Shown: piece by piece, positions 12,078 through 22,854 of the stretch | How the letters are laid out: the number at the start of each line of letters is the position of its first letter | Position numbering within the stretch: the stretch's first letter is position 1 | DNA from: Cornus controversa | Lineage: Eukaryota; Streptophyta; Magnoliopsida; Cornales; Cornaceae | Assembly (NCBI GenBank): GCA_026545225.1 | Contig: CM048850.1 | Coordinates: forward strand, 24,912,297-24,976,296 | Length of the DNA: 64,000 nt | Direction of reading: 5' to 3' | Notes under the pieces: model-generated | The model's database searches: none | The model's input: only the letters and a program-made list of their open reading frames with translations | What the model was told of the DNA's origin: nothing | Translations under genes and position numbers: made by a program

Positions 12078-12640
12078 CTTCTTAATTTTTACACAGAGCT
12101 AGTATGAATTGAATACAAATGATGTTTATGATATTTGTTTTGTTGATCCAATAAAAATTTTGATCTCGATCTTTGCGATAAAAAAAAAATTTCTCATTTT
12201 CTGACACTTCATAAGTAAATTTAAGTAACTCTTAATGTGTCTCAAATTTGTTATGTAATTTCTTATCATCTTGGTTATGTAATATGTTTTGAGACTGTGG
12301 TAGAGAGAATAGAAAAAGAGACAAGGATGATAAAGAAATTCTATCTTTTTAATTGGTAGACTGACAAATTAAAAAGGAAAAAAGAGAGTGATGGATGAGG
12401 AAGAGAGAGAGAAGGATGAATTTAAAGAATTATCTTTATATTGAATGGTAATTTCGTTATCTAAAAATTATTTTTAGAATGTTTAATAAATATAAAATAT
12501 TTTTTACCAAATTAACCTAAAATGGTCACTCATCAGTAATTAAGTTTCAATTTTGGTGACTATTCATATTTTTTCAGACTTTATGATCACTTTAGAGTAA
12601 TTTTGTTTATGATTGACCAAAATCTAATTTTTCCAATTAA
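11203..12640. mobile_element. TIR transposon remnant with about 115-bp inverted ends
   Basis: The sequence from 11203 inward is matched by the reverse complement of 12510-12640. Shared cores include AACAAAATTA, AGTGATCATAAA and ATTGAAACTTAATTACTGAT followed by GAGTGACCATTT. The interior (about 1.2 kb) is AT-rich. It holds a tandem pair around CTCTAATAAATTATTTATAA (about 11353 and 11418) and a (CT)n(TA)n tract at 12011-12074. No ORF resembling a transposase. No clear target duplication. Long TIRs suggest a MULE-type non-autonomous element, but the superfamily is uncertain. Confidence 0.7.
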
Positions 12641-13844
12641 CTTTTGCCTTCACCTTTTTTTTTTTTTTTTTTTGTTATATCTGTATTACATTAAGCATTG
12701 TCTTTGAATCTCCCTCCAAAAAAAAAATCATAATTTAATGGTTAAAAATACTTTAAAAAATCAATCTTACATTTCAAAATATTTATGTCTATCTATGGTT
12801 TAAAATAACTCTATGTATCGTCGATCTAACGGTCACGATTCACCCACATCCACATACCCTCACATCCCTAAAATAATTCAATCCAACAAATTTTTTATAA
12901 TATCGTAGGCGCGGTCGTATATATATGAGTACTCCTACACTTGTGGATCCCTTTTTTTTTGGCACTCTAATCATTAGTGTCCAAGAAGAATTCTTAATAA
13001 ATAATGGATAAGAATATTTCCTCTCTCTTCTTAGAATGTTTAAATGAACAATGGACGTATCAGTAGTAATACCGGGACTTATACCATTTTCCTATATATA
13101 TATATATATATATATATATTGATCCAACAGCATTGGGCTACACAAGGGGCTAGCCCTTCTCCGGTTCTCCCACTGTCCATTAATAAACCCTATATAGGCC
13201 ATGGGATCTGAGTTCGGACCTGGCTTGCCTTCTATAATAATGGATGATGGGTTTTTTTCAGCCGAATCTTGGGCCTAAACTAGTTAACCGAAGTCCAGCC
13301 TTCTTAAAATACTCTGAGTCCAATTCCCGTAAAATTGTGCAAATTTTTATTTTTTTTATTTTTGCCTAGCAAAGAAATTTCACAATACTAAACTCTTCAC
13401 CTTTTGGTTTGAAAATAGAGGAACCACTACACTAGACAACTAGTGAGCAATTTATAAAGTAACAATCATAGTTAGTTACTTACGGAATAAAAAGACAAGC
13501 GCAATAAGTACGAGTAAAATATGATTTTTTAGTCAAATACAATTAAAAATTTAGCATTAAAATAAATAAATAACAAAAAGAAAAATTATATGAACGACAA
13601 AAGTATGTAAATGATGTATATGTACATAACATGAACCATAGTTCAAGAAAGAAAAATTGAGATAAAAAATAGGCAAGTAGTTATATATTATTTTAATGTA
13701 TATATATTACAATGTGTGTATTTTATATGCCATATTTTTGTTATTTTTCAAAATATATATTAATCATTAACAAAAATTAAGGAATATAAATTCTCAATTT
13801 TAAAGCAATCGGATTTCAGATTTCCTTAGAAAACTAGCTTTGAT
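12641..13844. other. Intergenic, nothing recognised
   Basis: Includes a T-run near 12655-12673, a (TA)n run at 13095-13120 and short GC-richer text around 13130-13290. No frame, TIR or LTR could be supported. Confidence 0.45.
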
Positions 13845-14244
13845 TGTTCGGTTCCACTAGCCAAGCCCAACCTCTGGCCAGTCTGAAAAGTTTAAGTAAT
13901 TTTTTTTATTTTTTAAATCATTTTTAAATTGTAGAAAATTAGAAAAAATATTTTAAATTACTAAAATTTTTTAAAAAATTATCAAAAAATAAAATGAGAC
14001 TTTTTAAGACAGATTATGCACGGAAACATAGGATAGGGCTAGGTTTAGCTACACTTGTTGTATAGTTTGCAGTGTGGGCTTTTATATGTTGGATTTTCTT
14101 TTTATTGTTTATTTATTTTCTTTGTTGGTTTTCTTTACGAGCATAAATGTATTTGGTTAATTGTTTGATGTTTAAATCAGTATCGAATTGTATTAATTTG
14201 TTTGCTTTTATGGTATGTTTGTTTTATTGTATTTATTTTATTTA
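13845..14244 (+). repeat. Tekay 5' LTR, piece 1
   Basis: Matches 46000-46375 of the 3' LTR, for example GGAAACATAGGATAGGGCTA at about 14023 and 46156. Similarity starts abruptly near GCCCAACCTCTGG at about 13864; the upstream kilobase of the LTR is missing. It ends at the MULE insertion, whose left target copy TTTTATTTA is 14236-14244. Confidence 0.85.
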
Positions 14245-14544
14245 GGGTAATTTACACTTTGACCCCCTGTGGTTTGTCATTATTTCACTTTGACCCCCTC
14301 ACCTTTACAAAATTACACTGTCCCCCTGTTAGACCTTGTCGGCTATCGAAAAATTTATTTCGGATAAAAAGACTAAATTGCCCTTATTATATATTCTGAT
14401 ATATTATGATATATTTGACTTGTTGACCATACACCTACCAAACACTTCCTTAACTAAATCTCACATAATACACTGAACTGAGGTCTACACACCTTTCTAA
14501 CTCATCGTGCGGCGATTCAAGTGATACAACTTGTGGCGATTCAA

Positions 14545-14755
14545 TCTTACACAAACCCTAGAACCCGATCATCTCTATTCCATCATCATAATGCTTCTAA
14601 GTCATACAACACACCTCTCACACAAACCCTAGAACCGAAACCATCTCTATTCCATTGCCATATCTATGGCGATTCAAGTCAATCTCACACGAACCCTAGA
14701 ACCCAAATCATCTCTATTCCATTGCCATACTTTTTCTAAGTTATACAACACACCT
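14545..14755 (+). repeat. Three imperfect direct repeats (about 65-85 bp) in MULE 5' region
   Basis: The phrase AACCCTAGAACC followed by ATCTCTATTCCAT recurs at about 14562, 14631 and 14692, in part with CATACAACACACCTCT. It lies between the left TIR and the minisatellite. Function unknown. Confidence 0.7.
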
Positions 14756-14874
14756 CTATTTTGGTGTGTGAAAGCCAAAGATTGAAGAGATTTGAAGTTG
14801 TTGGGCACGACGAGCGATTAAAGGTAACTTTTCGATTATTATCTTAAATTACTGGTTTATCTGGTTAGAATTTA

Positions 14875-15830
14875 GAGTTTGTTCATATTTATGCATCGAT
14901 TTAAAAGGCTATTTCGTTTCTATTTGACTTAGGGTTTTATCAATTTTTGTTCCATTAGGGTTTTATCAATTTTTGTTCGATTAGGGTTTTTCAAATTTTG
15001 TTCGATTTATGTTTGATTTGTTGCATTCGACTTCTAATTCATACTTGTTAGGGGTTGTTCACAGTTATGCATGGATTGAAAGGATTATTTTGTTGTCTGT
15101 TCGATTACAGTTTTATCAATTTCTGTTCGATTAGGGTTTTTCTATTTTTGTTCAATTTATGTTTGATTTGTTGTATTCGACTTCTAATTCATACCTTTTA
15201 GGGTTTGTTCACAGTTATGCATGGATTGAAAGGATTATTTTGTTGTCTATTCGATTACAGGTTTATCGATTTCTGTTCGATTAGGGTTTTTCTATTTTTG
15301 TTCGATTTATGTTTGATTTTCTGTATTCGACTAATTCATACTTTTTAGGATTTGTTCACAGTTATGCATGGATTGAAAGGATTATTTTGTTATCTGTTCG
15401 ATTACAGGTTTATCGATTTCTGTTCGATTAGGGTTTTTCTATTTTTGTTTGATTTATGTTTGATTTTCTGTATTCGACTAATTCATACTTTTTAGGGTTT
15501 GTTCACAGTTATGCATGGATTGAAAGGATTATTTCGTTGTCTATTCGATTACAGGTTTATCGATTTCTATTCGATTAGGGTTTTTCTATTTTTGTTCGAT
15601 TTATGTTTGATTTGCTATATTCGACTTCTAATTCATACTTGTTTAGGGTTTGTTCACAGTTATGCATGGATTGAGAGACTTATTTTGTTGTCAGTTCCAT
15701 TGCAGTTTTATCGATTTATGTTCGATTAGGGTTTTTCTATTTTTGCTCGATTTATGTTTGATTTGCTGCATTCAACTTGTAATTCATATTTGATTTATGT
15801 TTAATTTTAGGGTTTTTTTAATTTCGTTTG
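14875..15830 (+). repeat. Minisatellite, about 148-bp unit, 5-6 copies, upstream of MULE ORF1
   Basis: The landmark ACAGTTATGCATGGATTGA recurs at about 15061, 15211, 15357, 15505 and 15656, giving spacings of 146-151; a diverged copy lies near 14888. Each unit contains TTCGATTAGGGTTTTTCTAT and GATTTATGTTTGATTT. Units are not interrupted by unique spacers, so this is a tandem repeat and not a spacer array. It probably forms leader or intron sequence, since the first ORF opens right after it. Confidence 0.88.
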
Positions 15831-16622
15831 GGCAGTGGCTATGTATATTACATGACGGACTTCGTTCCCACTTTGATATACATACCACAGTTCCTATGTA
15901 TATTGATGTTGATGTTATTTGAATTTGTCACAATTATGGCTACTTTTTATCATAATTTACATGTTTACTACAAGTCAACCACCAGAATTATTAGTTTAGT
16001 ATACACTGTTAGATACTGTATGTTTGAATTCCTGGAAGACATCAAGAAAGCTGTATTTTCTGATATTGCTGGTGGTATAGGGTTTGCATATTCTGTATAT
16101 TGTGATGTTCCTGGTTCCTTTTCTAAAATGGTGGTTGAGAGTGACTCTGAATTGTTAGACATGTTATATTTGAATAGTTGTGTAAAAGATATTAATATCT
16201 ATGTTGAAATTCAGGAAATTGAGCCCATAGATGTAACATTTGAACCTAAAAGAGTTGAGTCAAATAGTAAATTTGGTCTAGATAAGGATGTTGAAAACAG
16301 TGAGGTAGTGGGAGAAAATTATCAGGCAGTGGGTGATGAAAACAATGAGGTTGAATATGATAGTGATATAGAGAAAGATGATGTGTATGGTTTTAGGGAA
16401 AAAGATGCAGAGTGGAGGGCAGAAGGTGACACTGATTGTATTGAAACTGATAGTGGTAGCTCAGATGGTAGTGATTGTGATTTTATTGATTCAGATAGTG
16501 ATGAAGATTACCATGTGGACTGTAATGATGGATTATCAGATTATGAGTCATGTGATGATTCATTTTCTGACTCAAGTGTAGAGGTTGGAGTGAGATTAGG
16601 AAAGAGAGAGATCACAAAGTAA
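15828..16622 (+). CDS. MULE-encoded acidic N-terminal protein or exon (PB1-like region)
   Basis: Open frame of 264 codons; the first in-frame ATG is at 15852, and an acceptor-like GGGCAG lies at 15829-15834. The middle part (FEFLEDIKKAVFSDIAGG, then SDSELLDMLYL and DINIYVE) resembles the small N-terminal beta-grasp (PB1-like) segment found in many plant MULE transposases. The C-terminal third is extremely acidic (runs rich in Asp, Ser, Glu between about residues 150 and 255). It is followed after about 60 bases by the transposase DNA-binding region, so it is probably the N-terminal exon of one transposase gene, not a separate protein. No stop interrupts it. Confidence 0.6.
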   Translation: MGSGYVYYMTDFVPTLIYIPQFLCILMLMLFEFVTIMATFYHNLHVYYKSTTRIISLVYTVRYCMFEFLEDIKKAVFSDIAGGIGFAYSVYCDVPGSFSKMVVESDSELLDMLYLNSCVKDINIYVEIQEIEPIDVTFEPKRVESNSKFGLDKDVENSEVVGENYQAVGDENNEVEYDSDIEKDDVYGFREKDAEWRAEGDTDCIETDSGSSDGSDCDFIDSDSDEDYHVDCNDGLSDYESCDDSFSDSSVEVGVRLGKREITK

Positions 16623-16689
16623 GAATTTTGAGAAAAACATAAAAGGGAAAGCATATCAGAAAGTTAAAGGGGAAAAAAAAAAAGCTAAA

Positions 16690-18545
16690 AGAAAGGTTGA
16701 TGTTTGAAAATGTGAATCATTTTAGAGAGGTATTGAGAGATTACACTGTGTAAGAAGGAGTCCAAATTGAGAAGAAAAAAAATGAAAGCACAAGGATAAC
16801 TGCTATGTGCAAAGCCCTAGGTTGTCCATAGAGGATACATGCCTCCCCACTTCTAGATAAGGTCACCTTTATGATAAAGAAGTTAAGAGAGCCACATAAT
16901 TGTGTGAGGGGTGATAAAAATTCAAGTGCCAATTCCACATGGATTGCAAGAAAATTTCTAAAGAGAATTAGACAGAATCCAACTATGACTCCAGAAAGTT
17001 TGCAAGAGGTAGTTCATCAGAAATTTAATATTGTAGCATCTTTTATGCAAGCATATAGGGCAAAAAGAAAATGTATGGATGTTATTGAAAGCAATCATGG
17101 GAAGTTATACAGTGTAATGCCATCATATAGAAATGAAATTAGAAGGTCAAACCCAGGGAGTGTGGTTACACTTGATCATTATGATCCTAATTTGAATGCA
17201 ATTCCAAGGGTTAAGAAGATTTTCATTGCATTTGATGCTTTGAGGACTGGGTTTATTAAGGGCTGTAAACCCTTCATTGGAATGGATGGCTGTTTCTTGA
17301 AGGGGCCATATGGAGGAGTGCTTTTGTCAGTTGTGGCCTTGGATGGCAATAATGGCCTGTTACCTATTGCTAATGCTGTGGTGCAAAATGAAGGGAAGGA
17401 GACTTAGTTATTTTTTTTAGATAATCTGAGGGACATGCTTGGTGCAGATGCACAAACTAGACATTGGACAATTATGTCTGATATGCAGAAGGTATACTAA
17501 TTATTCTTATTTTCAAATTTAGTTACATTTTATTATGTTACTGCTATTTATTAATTGTATAATATGTTTCTTTAATTCTACATTTAGGGTCTTGATGTTG
17601 CTATTTCTGAAATATTTTCTGAGACAACTCATATGATATGTTGTAGACACTTGTATAATAGTTTTAGGAAGAAATTTCATGGCATTCTATTGAGGAGATA
17701 TTTCTGGAGGGCTGCTAGATCATATAATCAGCTTGAATTTGATGATGCAATGAGACACATATATGGGATATGTTAGGAAGCTCATGACTGGCTAATGAAG
17801 AGGCCTTTGGAAATTTGGAGTAGGGTTGGGTTTGGTGAGGAATCAAAGAGTGACTATATAACAAACTACTTGACAGAGTCCTTCAACAATTGGGTTGGGC
17901 ACTATATAGGTAAACCAGTATTGAGTATGCTTGAGTAGATTAAAATCAAAATGATGGTGAGGATCCAGAAAAGGTATGAGAAAGCTTGTTTTTGGCCTGG
18001 GACATTAACACCAAATGTTAGAAAAAGATTGAATAAAGTTATTGATAAAGGAAGAAACTATAGGGTTTGTCCTACTGGGAGGGATTTGTTTGAAATTCAT
18101 GAAGAACAAGGTGTAAACGTGGTTGACCTTAATTTGAGGACTTGCTCATGTAGAGCATGGCAATTATCAGGAGTACCTTGTAGGCATGCAACTGGTGCTA
18201 TTTCCTGGAAAAGAGAGGATCCAGAGTCTTTCTATCCTTGTTATAGTAAGAAATCATATCTACTTGCCCATGGGGGGATTATATATCCTTTAAGGGATGA
18301 GAAGATGTGGCCACAAACTCCAGGAGTGCAATTGCACCCTCCTCTACCTAAAAGATTGCCTGGCAGACCAAAGAAAAATAGGAGAAGAGAGCAAGGGGAA
18401 GGTGCCCTAGGGTTTGGACCAACTAGAAGAACAACAACTATTAGATGCAAGTATTGGTTGTAACTTGGTCACAATATAAGGACCTGCCAGAGAGCTTCAA
18501 CTACAAGAGAACTTAGGTATGCACAGAATTCAAATACAGTGAGTA
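16690..18545 (+). pseudogene. MULE transposase (MuDR DNA-binding region, DDE core, SWIM zinc finger)
   Basis: The N-terminal DNA-binding region starts near 16700, with CKALGCP near 16808 and HNCVRG near 16898. The transposase core carries FIGMDGCFLKGPYGG (17275-17320), containing the first catalytic Asp. The second lies in MSDMQK just before an intron (17492-17587, GT...AG). After the intron come CCRHLYNSFRKKFHG and, near 18140-18200, the SWIM finger CSCRAWQLSGVPCRH, then a zinc-knuckle-like CKYWL...LGHNIRTC. In-frame stops occur, for example at about 16750, 16831, 17405, 17776, 17936 and 18461, so the copy is decayed. Several sit where family members have Trp or Gln. The protein would bind the TIRs and catalyse cut-and-paste transposition. 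Confidence 0.88.
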
Positions 18546-18779
18546 CAACTTCAATTTAATTTTGTCTTTACAGATAATATTTAAACATTTTATGTAACTA
18601 GGATTATATTACTGATTTGTAACAATTTCATGGTGATTTAGGGACAAAAAACTCAAGGATCACAAGGAGTAGGACCTTCTTGTGTTACACAACACGTATT
18701 TGAAATTGATTTCTTTGTTTTGTTAATGTTTTTATAAGCATGATGTGTCTTTCAAACTGATTTTATTTTTTTTATTCTG

Positions 18780-19176
18780 TTGGAACTTACCCAAGTCTCA
18801 ATCTGGAAGCACAAATGTGGGCAATGGGATTGGAAGAGGTGGTGGTTCAAGCAGTGTCATTGGAAGAGGTGTGGCTGACAGAGGTGGTACTCCACAATTT
18901 GTGTTTAAAAGAGGTGTGAATGGAAGAGGGGTGAGTGTTAGAGGTGGTGGTCTAAACAGTGGGGTTGGAAGGGGTATGTCTGCAAGAAGCAGAGGTGGCT
19001 CACAAGCAAGTGACAAGGGTGGCTCACAAGCAAGTGCCAGGGGTGTCTCACAAGCAAGTGGCAGAGGTGGTTTACAAGCAAGTGGCAGAGGTGGTTCCCA
19101 ACTAAATGTGAGGCCTAGATTCATAGTGGCAGGAGTAAGTCTTCAATTACCTAATATGTCATGCTTATGGATATAA
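18780..19176 (+). CDS. Gly/Arg/Ser-rich repeat tail of the MULE transposase
   Basis: The open frame after a probable acceptor is composed of RG and GRG motifs followed by about six repeats of the type GGSQASGRGG (residue spacing about 9-10). Such low-complexity tails follow the zinc knuckle in plant MULE transposases. It lies directly downstream of the knuckle region, so I read it as the last coding exon of the transposase. The proline-rich frame on the other strand is its shadow. Confidence 0.6.
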
Positions 19177-19605
19177 CTGATTAATTTAAAGTGTCATAAT
19201 ACATTTTTTGGATGTTATTGTAGAGTGGTAGCAGTAAGTATTAGAAGATGAGCAAATGGGACTAGAAGGTGTACCACAGAATAGTGAGCAATAGGCTTCT
19301 CTTTGATGTAATTGTATTTTTGTGTGTTGTGGTGGTTTATTTTGTATGCTTCGTGGTTTAGAAGCTTGGATTTGTATGATGCATAAAGAACATGGAGTTA
19401 ACTGACATTGATGTTTTTTGTGGATGCAATTGACATTAATTTTAATGGTTAGTTTTCTGTGGATGTAACTAACATTGACTCTTTTATTTAGGGACAACAT
19501 ATATGTGATTGTATATTCTTTAATTAACATATTTCATTTAGGGACAACATATATTTCATATAAGGCAAACATATTTGTTGCTTCAACAAACAACAACACT
19601 TTACA

Positions 19606-20000
19606 TCATTTGACATCACTCAAAGCTACAAACAGGGCAAACACAGACAAGAGAATGCATGTAAATACAACAATCTTCAAAAGACTATTTGTGGCTTTAA
19701 GAACTTCTAATCTTGAGCATATAACTTTATCTTCTGCTTTGAGTTCAACAACCTCTTCAAATAAATGAACTTGATCATTAGGTTGATGCTCTTCGCCCAC
19801 AGCCATATTCATGGGATTAAACCATCCCCACAATCACATGTTCCACTATCACAAGTATAAAACAATCTACCTTTGTTGTTGTATTCATATGATTCGGTGA
19901 CCTTAATTCTAGTATTATTTTCACAATAACACACCTTGTTTTTATACCTTAGAAAACCCCTACCCCCTCTCTGATATGAATTTATGCTTCTATTAGACAT
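19606..20000 (-). pseudogene. GRF-type zinc-finger protein with C-terminal membrane anchor, carried inside the MULE
   Basis: Minus-strand ORF starting at ATG 20000, convergent with the transposase and within the TIRs. The N-terminal part has the GRF finger: CYCENNTRIKV, then GRLFYTC and a closing Cys-rich segment (about residues 24-60). A one-base shift near 19820 moves into a second frame that begins WGWFNPMNM and continues through a charged coiled-coil-like stretch (FEEVVELKAEDK) to a hydrophobic C-terminal segment, VVFTCILLSVFALFVAL, ending at 19606. This architecture (GRF finger, coiled coil, tail anchor) matches the many short plant proteins annotated as GRF-type domain proteins. GRF fingers bind single-stranded nucleic acid in other proteins; the role here is unknown. 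The frameshift probably inactivates this copy. Confidence 0.72.
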
Positions 20001-20409
20001 CACTACAAAGAGAGGAAAATATAGAGGGAGAGATGGAGATGAAACAGTAGGTTATGACTGTGGGTGATGAAATGTTATTTATAGGCAATATATAGCCATT
20101 GGAATGGGAAGGGGAAAACTGAAATTCTTTACAAAGTTGGATATAGCCGTTGGTGGGAGAAGGAGACAAAATTGGTGTATTTGAGGGGGTAAAGTGAAAA
20201 ATTAAGTTTGGGGGGCATTCTGGGTATATTTAATCAATTTTTGGATGATGTCAGCCAAAAGATTCTCCGGTGGCCTGAGACAGCGACCGGAGGGGGTCAA
20301 ACTGCTCATTTTTTTTTATAAAATAAGGGGTGATAGTGTAATTTGGCAAAGGTGAGGGGGTCAAAGTGAACTAATGACAAACCATAGGGGGTCAAAGTGT
20401 AAATTACCC

Positions 20410-20583
20410 TTTTACTTATGTGGCTATAGGGTTTTAAATTATATTAATTAGCATGCTTTTAAGTATGTTGAATTTTTATTTAAAGAAATATGGGAGGCAT
20501 CTAAGGATTGCCAAATACCTAATATGGTATTTAATATATATAAGGGAGGCATGTAAGGATTACCAAATACCTAATAAGGGATT
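20410..20583 (+). repeat. Tekay 5' LTR, piece 2
   Basis: Begins with the right MULE target copy TTTTACTTA and matches 46376-46500 of the 3' LTR (TGTGGCTATAG, GGGAGGCAT...AAGGATT, AATACCTAATAAGG), apart from a local repetition of the GGGAGGCAT phrase. It ends with GGATT, the left target copy of the SIRE insertion. Confidence 0.85.
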
Positions 20584-21975
20584 TGTTACCCAAGAGTTGA
20601 CCCTAGAGGGGGGGGGGGGGAAGGGGTGAATAGGGTTAATGGAAAACTATGACAATTTTTTACAAATTAAGCGTGCAAGAACAACTTTAAATAAAAGTAA
20701 TAGTGAAAGAATGAAGTTGAAATTGAAATTGATGCACAAAAATAAGATAGAGAGTTAGAGAGAATCAAACACAAGTGACGCAAGATGTAGCGTGGTTCGG
20801 AATTTCCTAATCCACAACTCAAGATCCCTCTTAAGATTTCTCCCAAATCTACTAAGGATTCTCCTTTCGAGTGGAGAGCAAACCTTTACAATAAAGCTTA
20901 CAAACTTCTTCCTTTCTCTTTTCTAAGTAAAGTCCTTCACATAGTCTTCTAGGGTTCAACCAACCATTTGCAATAAATGATGAGAAGGTTTACAGGTCAA
21001 AGAAAATATCTCTCAAAGATAATATATCAAATGAAAGCTCACAAGACTATTATATATATATATGAATCACAAGATGAAGCTCAAGTCTAATAAATGAGGA
21101 TGATTGAGTGTTGTTTGCAATGAATATGGCTCAACAAAATAACTCAAGTGTGTTGGTTAAGAAAATAAATACAGAGCCATCAATATATATAGAGCCCCTT
21201 TGAAAAATAGTTGTTGGAGGATAGTTGGGTGCATTAAATTCACTGAACTATCCGTTGGATTTGAATTCAGCATGTTTGAGGTGACTCAAAGTGAGTTTGA
21301 GGTGCCTCATAAACTTTGAGGTGACTCAAAATGCATTTTGAGGTGCCTCAAAGTGCAGTTTGAGGAGCCTAAAAAATCTTGACGTAACTCGAAATGAGTT
21401 TGAGATGGCTCAAAGTGAGTTTGAGGGGCCTCAAAAAGCCTTCTCAAATAATCTATTTTTTTTTGTAACTTTGAGGTGGCTCAAACTCAAGTTTGAGGCA
21501 CCTCAAAGTCATCTAACCTTTAAAGAGTCAGAATTCAAAGAACAGTTTAGGACAATGAGCTTATTTGGTCTTAGAAAATTATTAAATTAAGATCAAGACC
21601 TATTTAAAGTAAATTAGAGACCAAGAAATGATATGATTGTGAATACATGGTCCTATCATAGAAATGAGCTTCAATCATGTTATTCATAAATAACTTTAAC
21701 AATAAAACCCTAGCTCTCACCAACTTATTTCTACTCCATTTCTTCAAAAATGGCATCTGTCTTTAAAGCTTGGGACAACATCTTCTTCTTCATCTGAATG
21801 TTTTCCTTGACAATGTCCTTTTCATAACTTTATCCTCAATGTGAATGCTTTCAAGAATAAACATTATAACTTCAAAATCAATCACTCAAAATGGAAATTA
21901 GTACAAAACTTCATTAATGATTTGTTATCATCAAAATTACAAGATTGCCCTTAGGTTAAGACCTTTGGGTCAACA
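20584..21975 (-). repeat. SIRE-type 3' LTR
   Basis: Matches 29282-30623 nearly throughout, from TGTTACCCAAGAGTTGACCC to CCTTTGGGTCAACA. It contains a G-run (20608-20620), a (TA)n run at 21053-21063 and the palindromic TTTGAGGTGCCTCAAA-type array (about 21270-21510). Confidence 0.93.
21270..21510. repeat. Palindromic minisatellite TTTGAGG(T/C)G(C/A)CTCAAA in SIRE LTR
   Basis: About ten imperfect units of roughly 20 bases, each with a self-complementary core such as TTTGAGGTGCCTCAAA or TTTGAGGTGACTCAAA. The other LTR has a shorter array at about 29960-30155, and isolated units recur in the internal region at about 24182-24315. Any unit can pair with any other. Confidence 0.85.
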
Positions 21976-21990
21976 ATCTCCCCCTTTTTG
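21976..21990 (-). promoter_or_regulatory. SIRE-type polypurine tract
   Basis: On the minus strand CAAAAAGGGGGAGAT directly precedes the 3' LTR. It would prime plus-strand DNA synthesis. Similar purine blocks lie further upstream near 22047, 22226 and 22709-22738. Confidence 0.8.
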
Positions 21991-22854
21991 ATGATGACAA
22001 AACATTGATGTGTTCTAAGTAAGTGTGGAGTTTTCATTTTAAAATGATCCCCCTATCAGTATGCATATTTTGAACACAATATCTAAAATATTAAAAGTTC
22101 AACACATTCTGTTTTTTAAAAAAATTATACTTCTCATGGAAAGTGCAATTCGAGCTCATATAGCATGCTTCTCAAATGATATTCAAGATAAACATGTTAA
22201 TCATGATATGTATGGAGATAGTTAATCTCCCCCTATCAATATGTTCTCATTCAAAGGAATAAACATCACATAATGGCAAGGTTGCATAGGTATAAGCATT
22301 ATAAGTGCACAACTCAACCAATAGTCCATCAATCAACCAACAATCCATCAAGTATATCCCATCCTCCTTTATGCATAGAAAATCATAAGTTTTATCATTG
22401 AATTCTCATAGCATTCATAATGCATCACATGTATGCATTAATCATCATACCATCATCATTGAAATCACAAGCATAGACATAAGATGATCAAGATATAACA
22501 AGTAAACATATAATTAAAACATTTAGCAATTCATTCATCATAAAATAAATTTGCATTTCAGCATAGATAATATCCAAAAAAGAATCCAAAGCAAAAGTCA
22601 TATGCAAATATCATATCATATCCAAGACAATAGAATCCTACTACATTGCCAGCCAACTACCCTTGAACAATTACCTTAGAACATCCCAAAATGCCAAAAA
22701 CCAAAATACTTCTCCCCCTTTGTCATCATCAAAAAGGGTGAGATACCATCATCAAGGGTCACGAGGAGCGGGAAGGGTCTGAGGTTGAGTTCGTAGAGTT
22801 GAGAGATCATCCTGGATAGCAAGAAGCTATCCCTGTAAGGTCTACCTCTTCCTC
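21991..22854 (-). other. SIRE-type non-coding region between accessory ORF and 3' LTR
   Basis: No sustained frame. It contains repeated purine-rich blocks on the minus strand resembling the terminal polypurine tract and many ATCAT/CATAT short repeats. Confidence 0.55.

Larger units (their letters stand above)
14245..20409 (+). mobile_element. MULE (Mutator-like) transposon, 6.2 kb, with terminal inverted repeats and TSD
   Basis: Long TIRs: GGGTAATTTACACTTTGACC from 14245 is repeated in inverted orientation ending 20409, with strong identity over about 90 bases and a second CACTTTGACCCCCT module in each arm. The flanks TTTTATTTA (14236-14244) and TTTTACTTA (20410-20418) are a 9-bp duplication with one mismatch, the MULE hallmark. 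The insertion splits the Tekay 5' LTR, whose text resumes at 20419. Cargo: an acidic ORF, a transposase with SWIM finger and Gly-Arg tail on the plus strand, and a convergent GRF zinc-finger gene on the minus strand. Stops and a frameshift indicate it no longer encodes active transposase. Confidence 0.93.

Noticed and set aside
15061..15670. Regularly spaced repeats that might suggest a CRISPR-like array
   Set aside because: The whole 148-base unit is repeated, without unique spacers, inside a plant transposon.
18798..19124. Proline/leucine-rich minus-strand frame
   Set aside because: It is the mirror of the Gly-Arg repeat tail of the MULE transposase; repetitive coding sequence keeps the opposite strand open.
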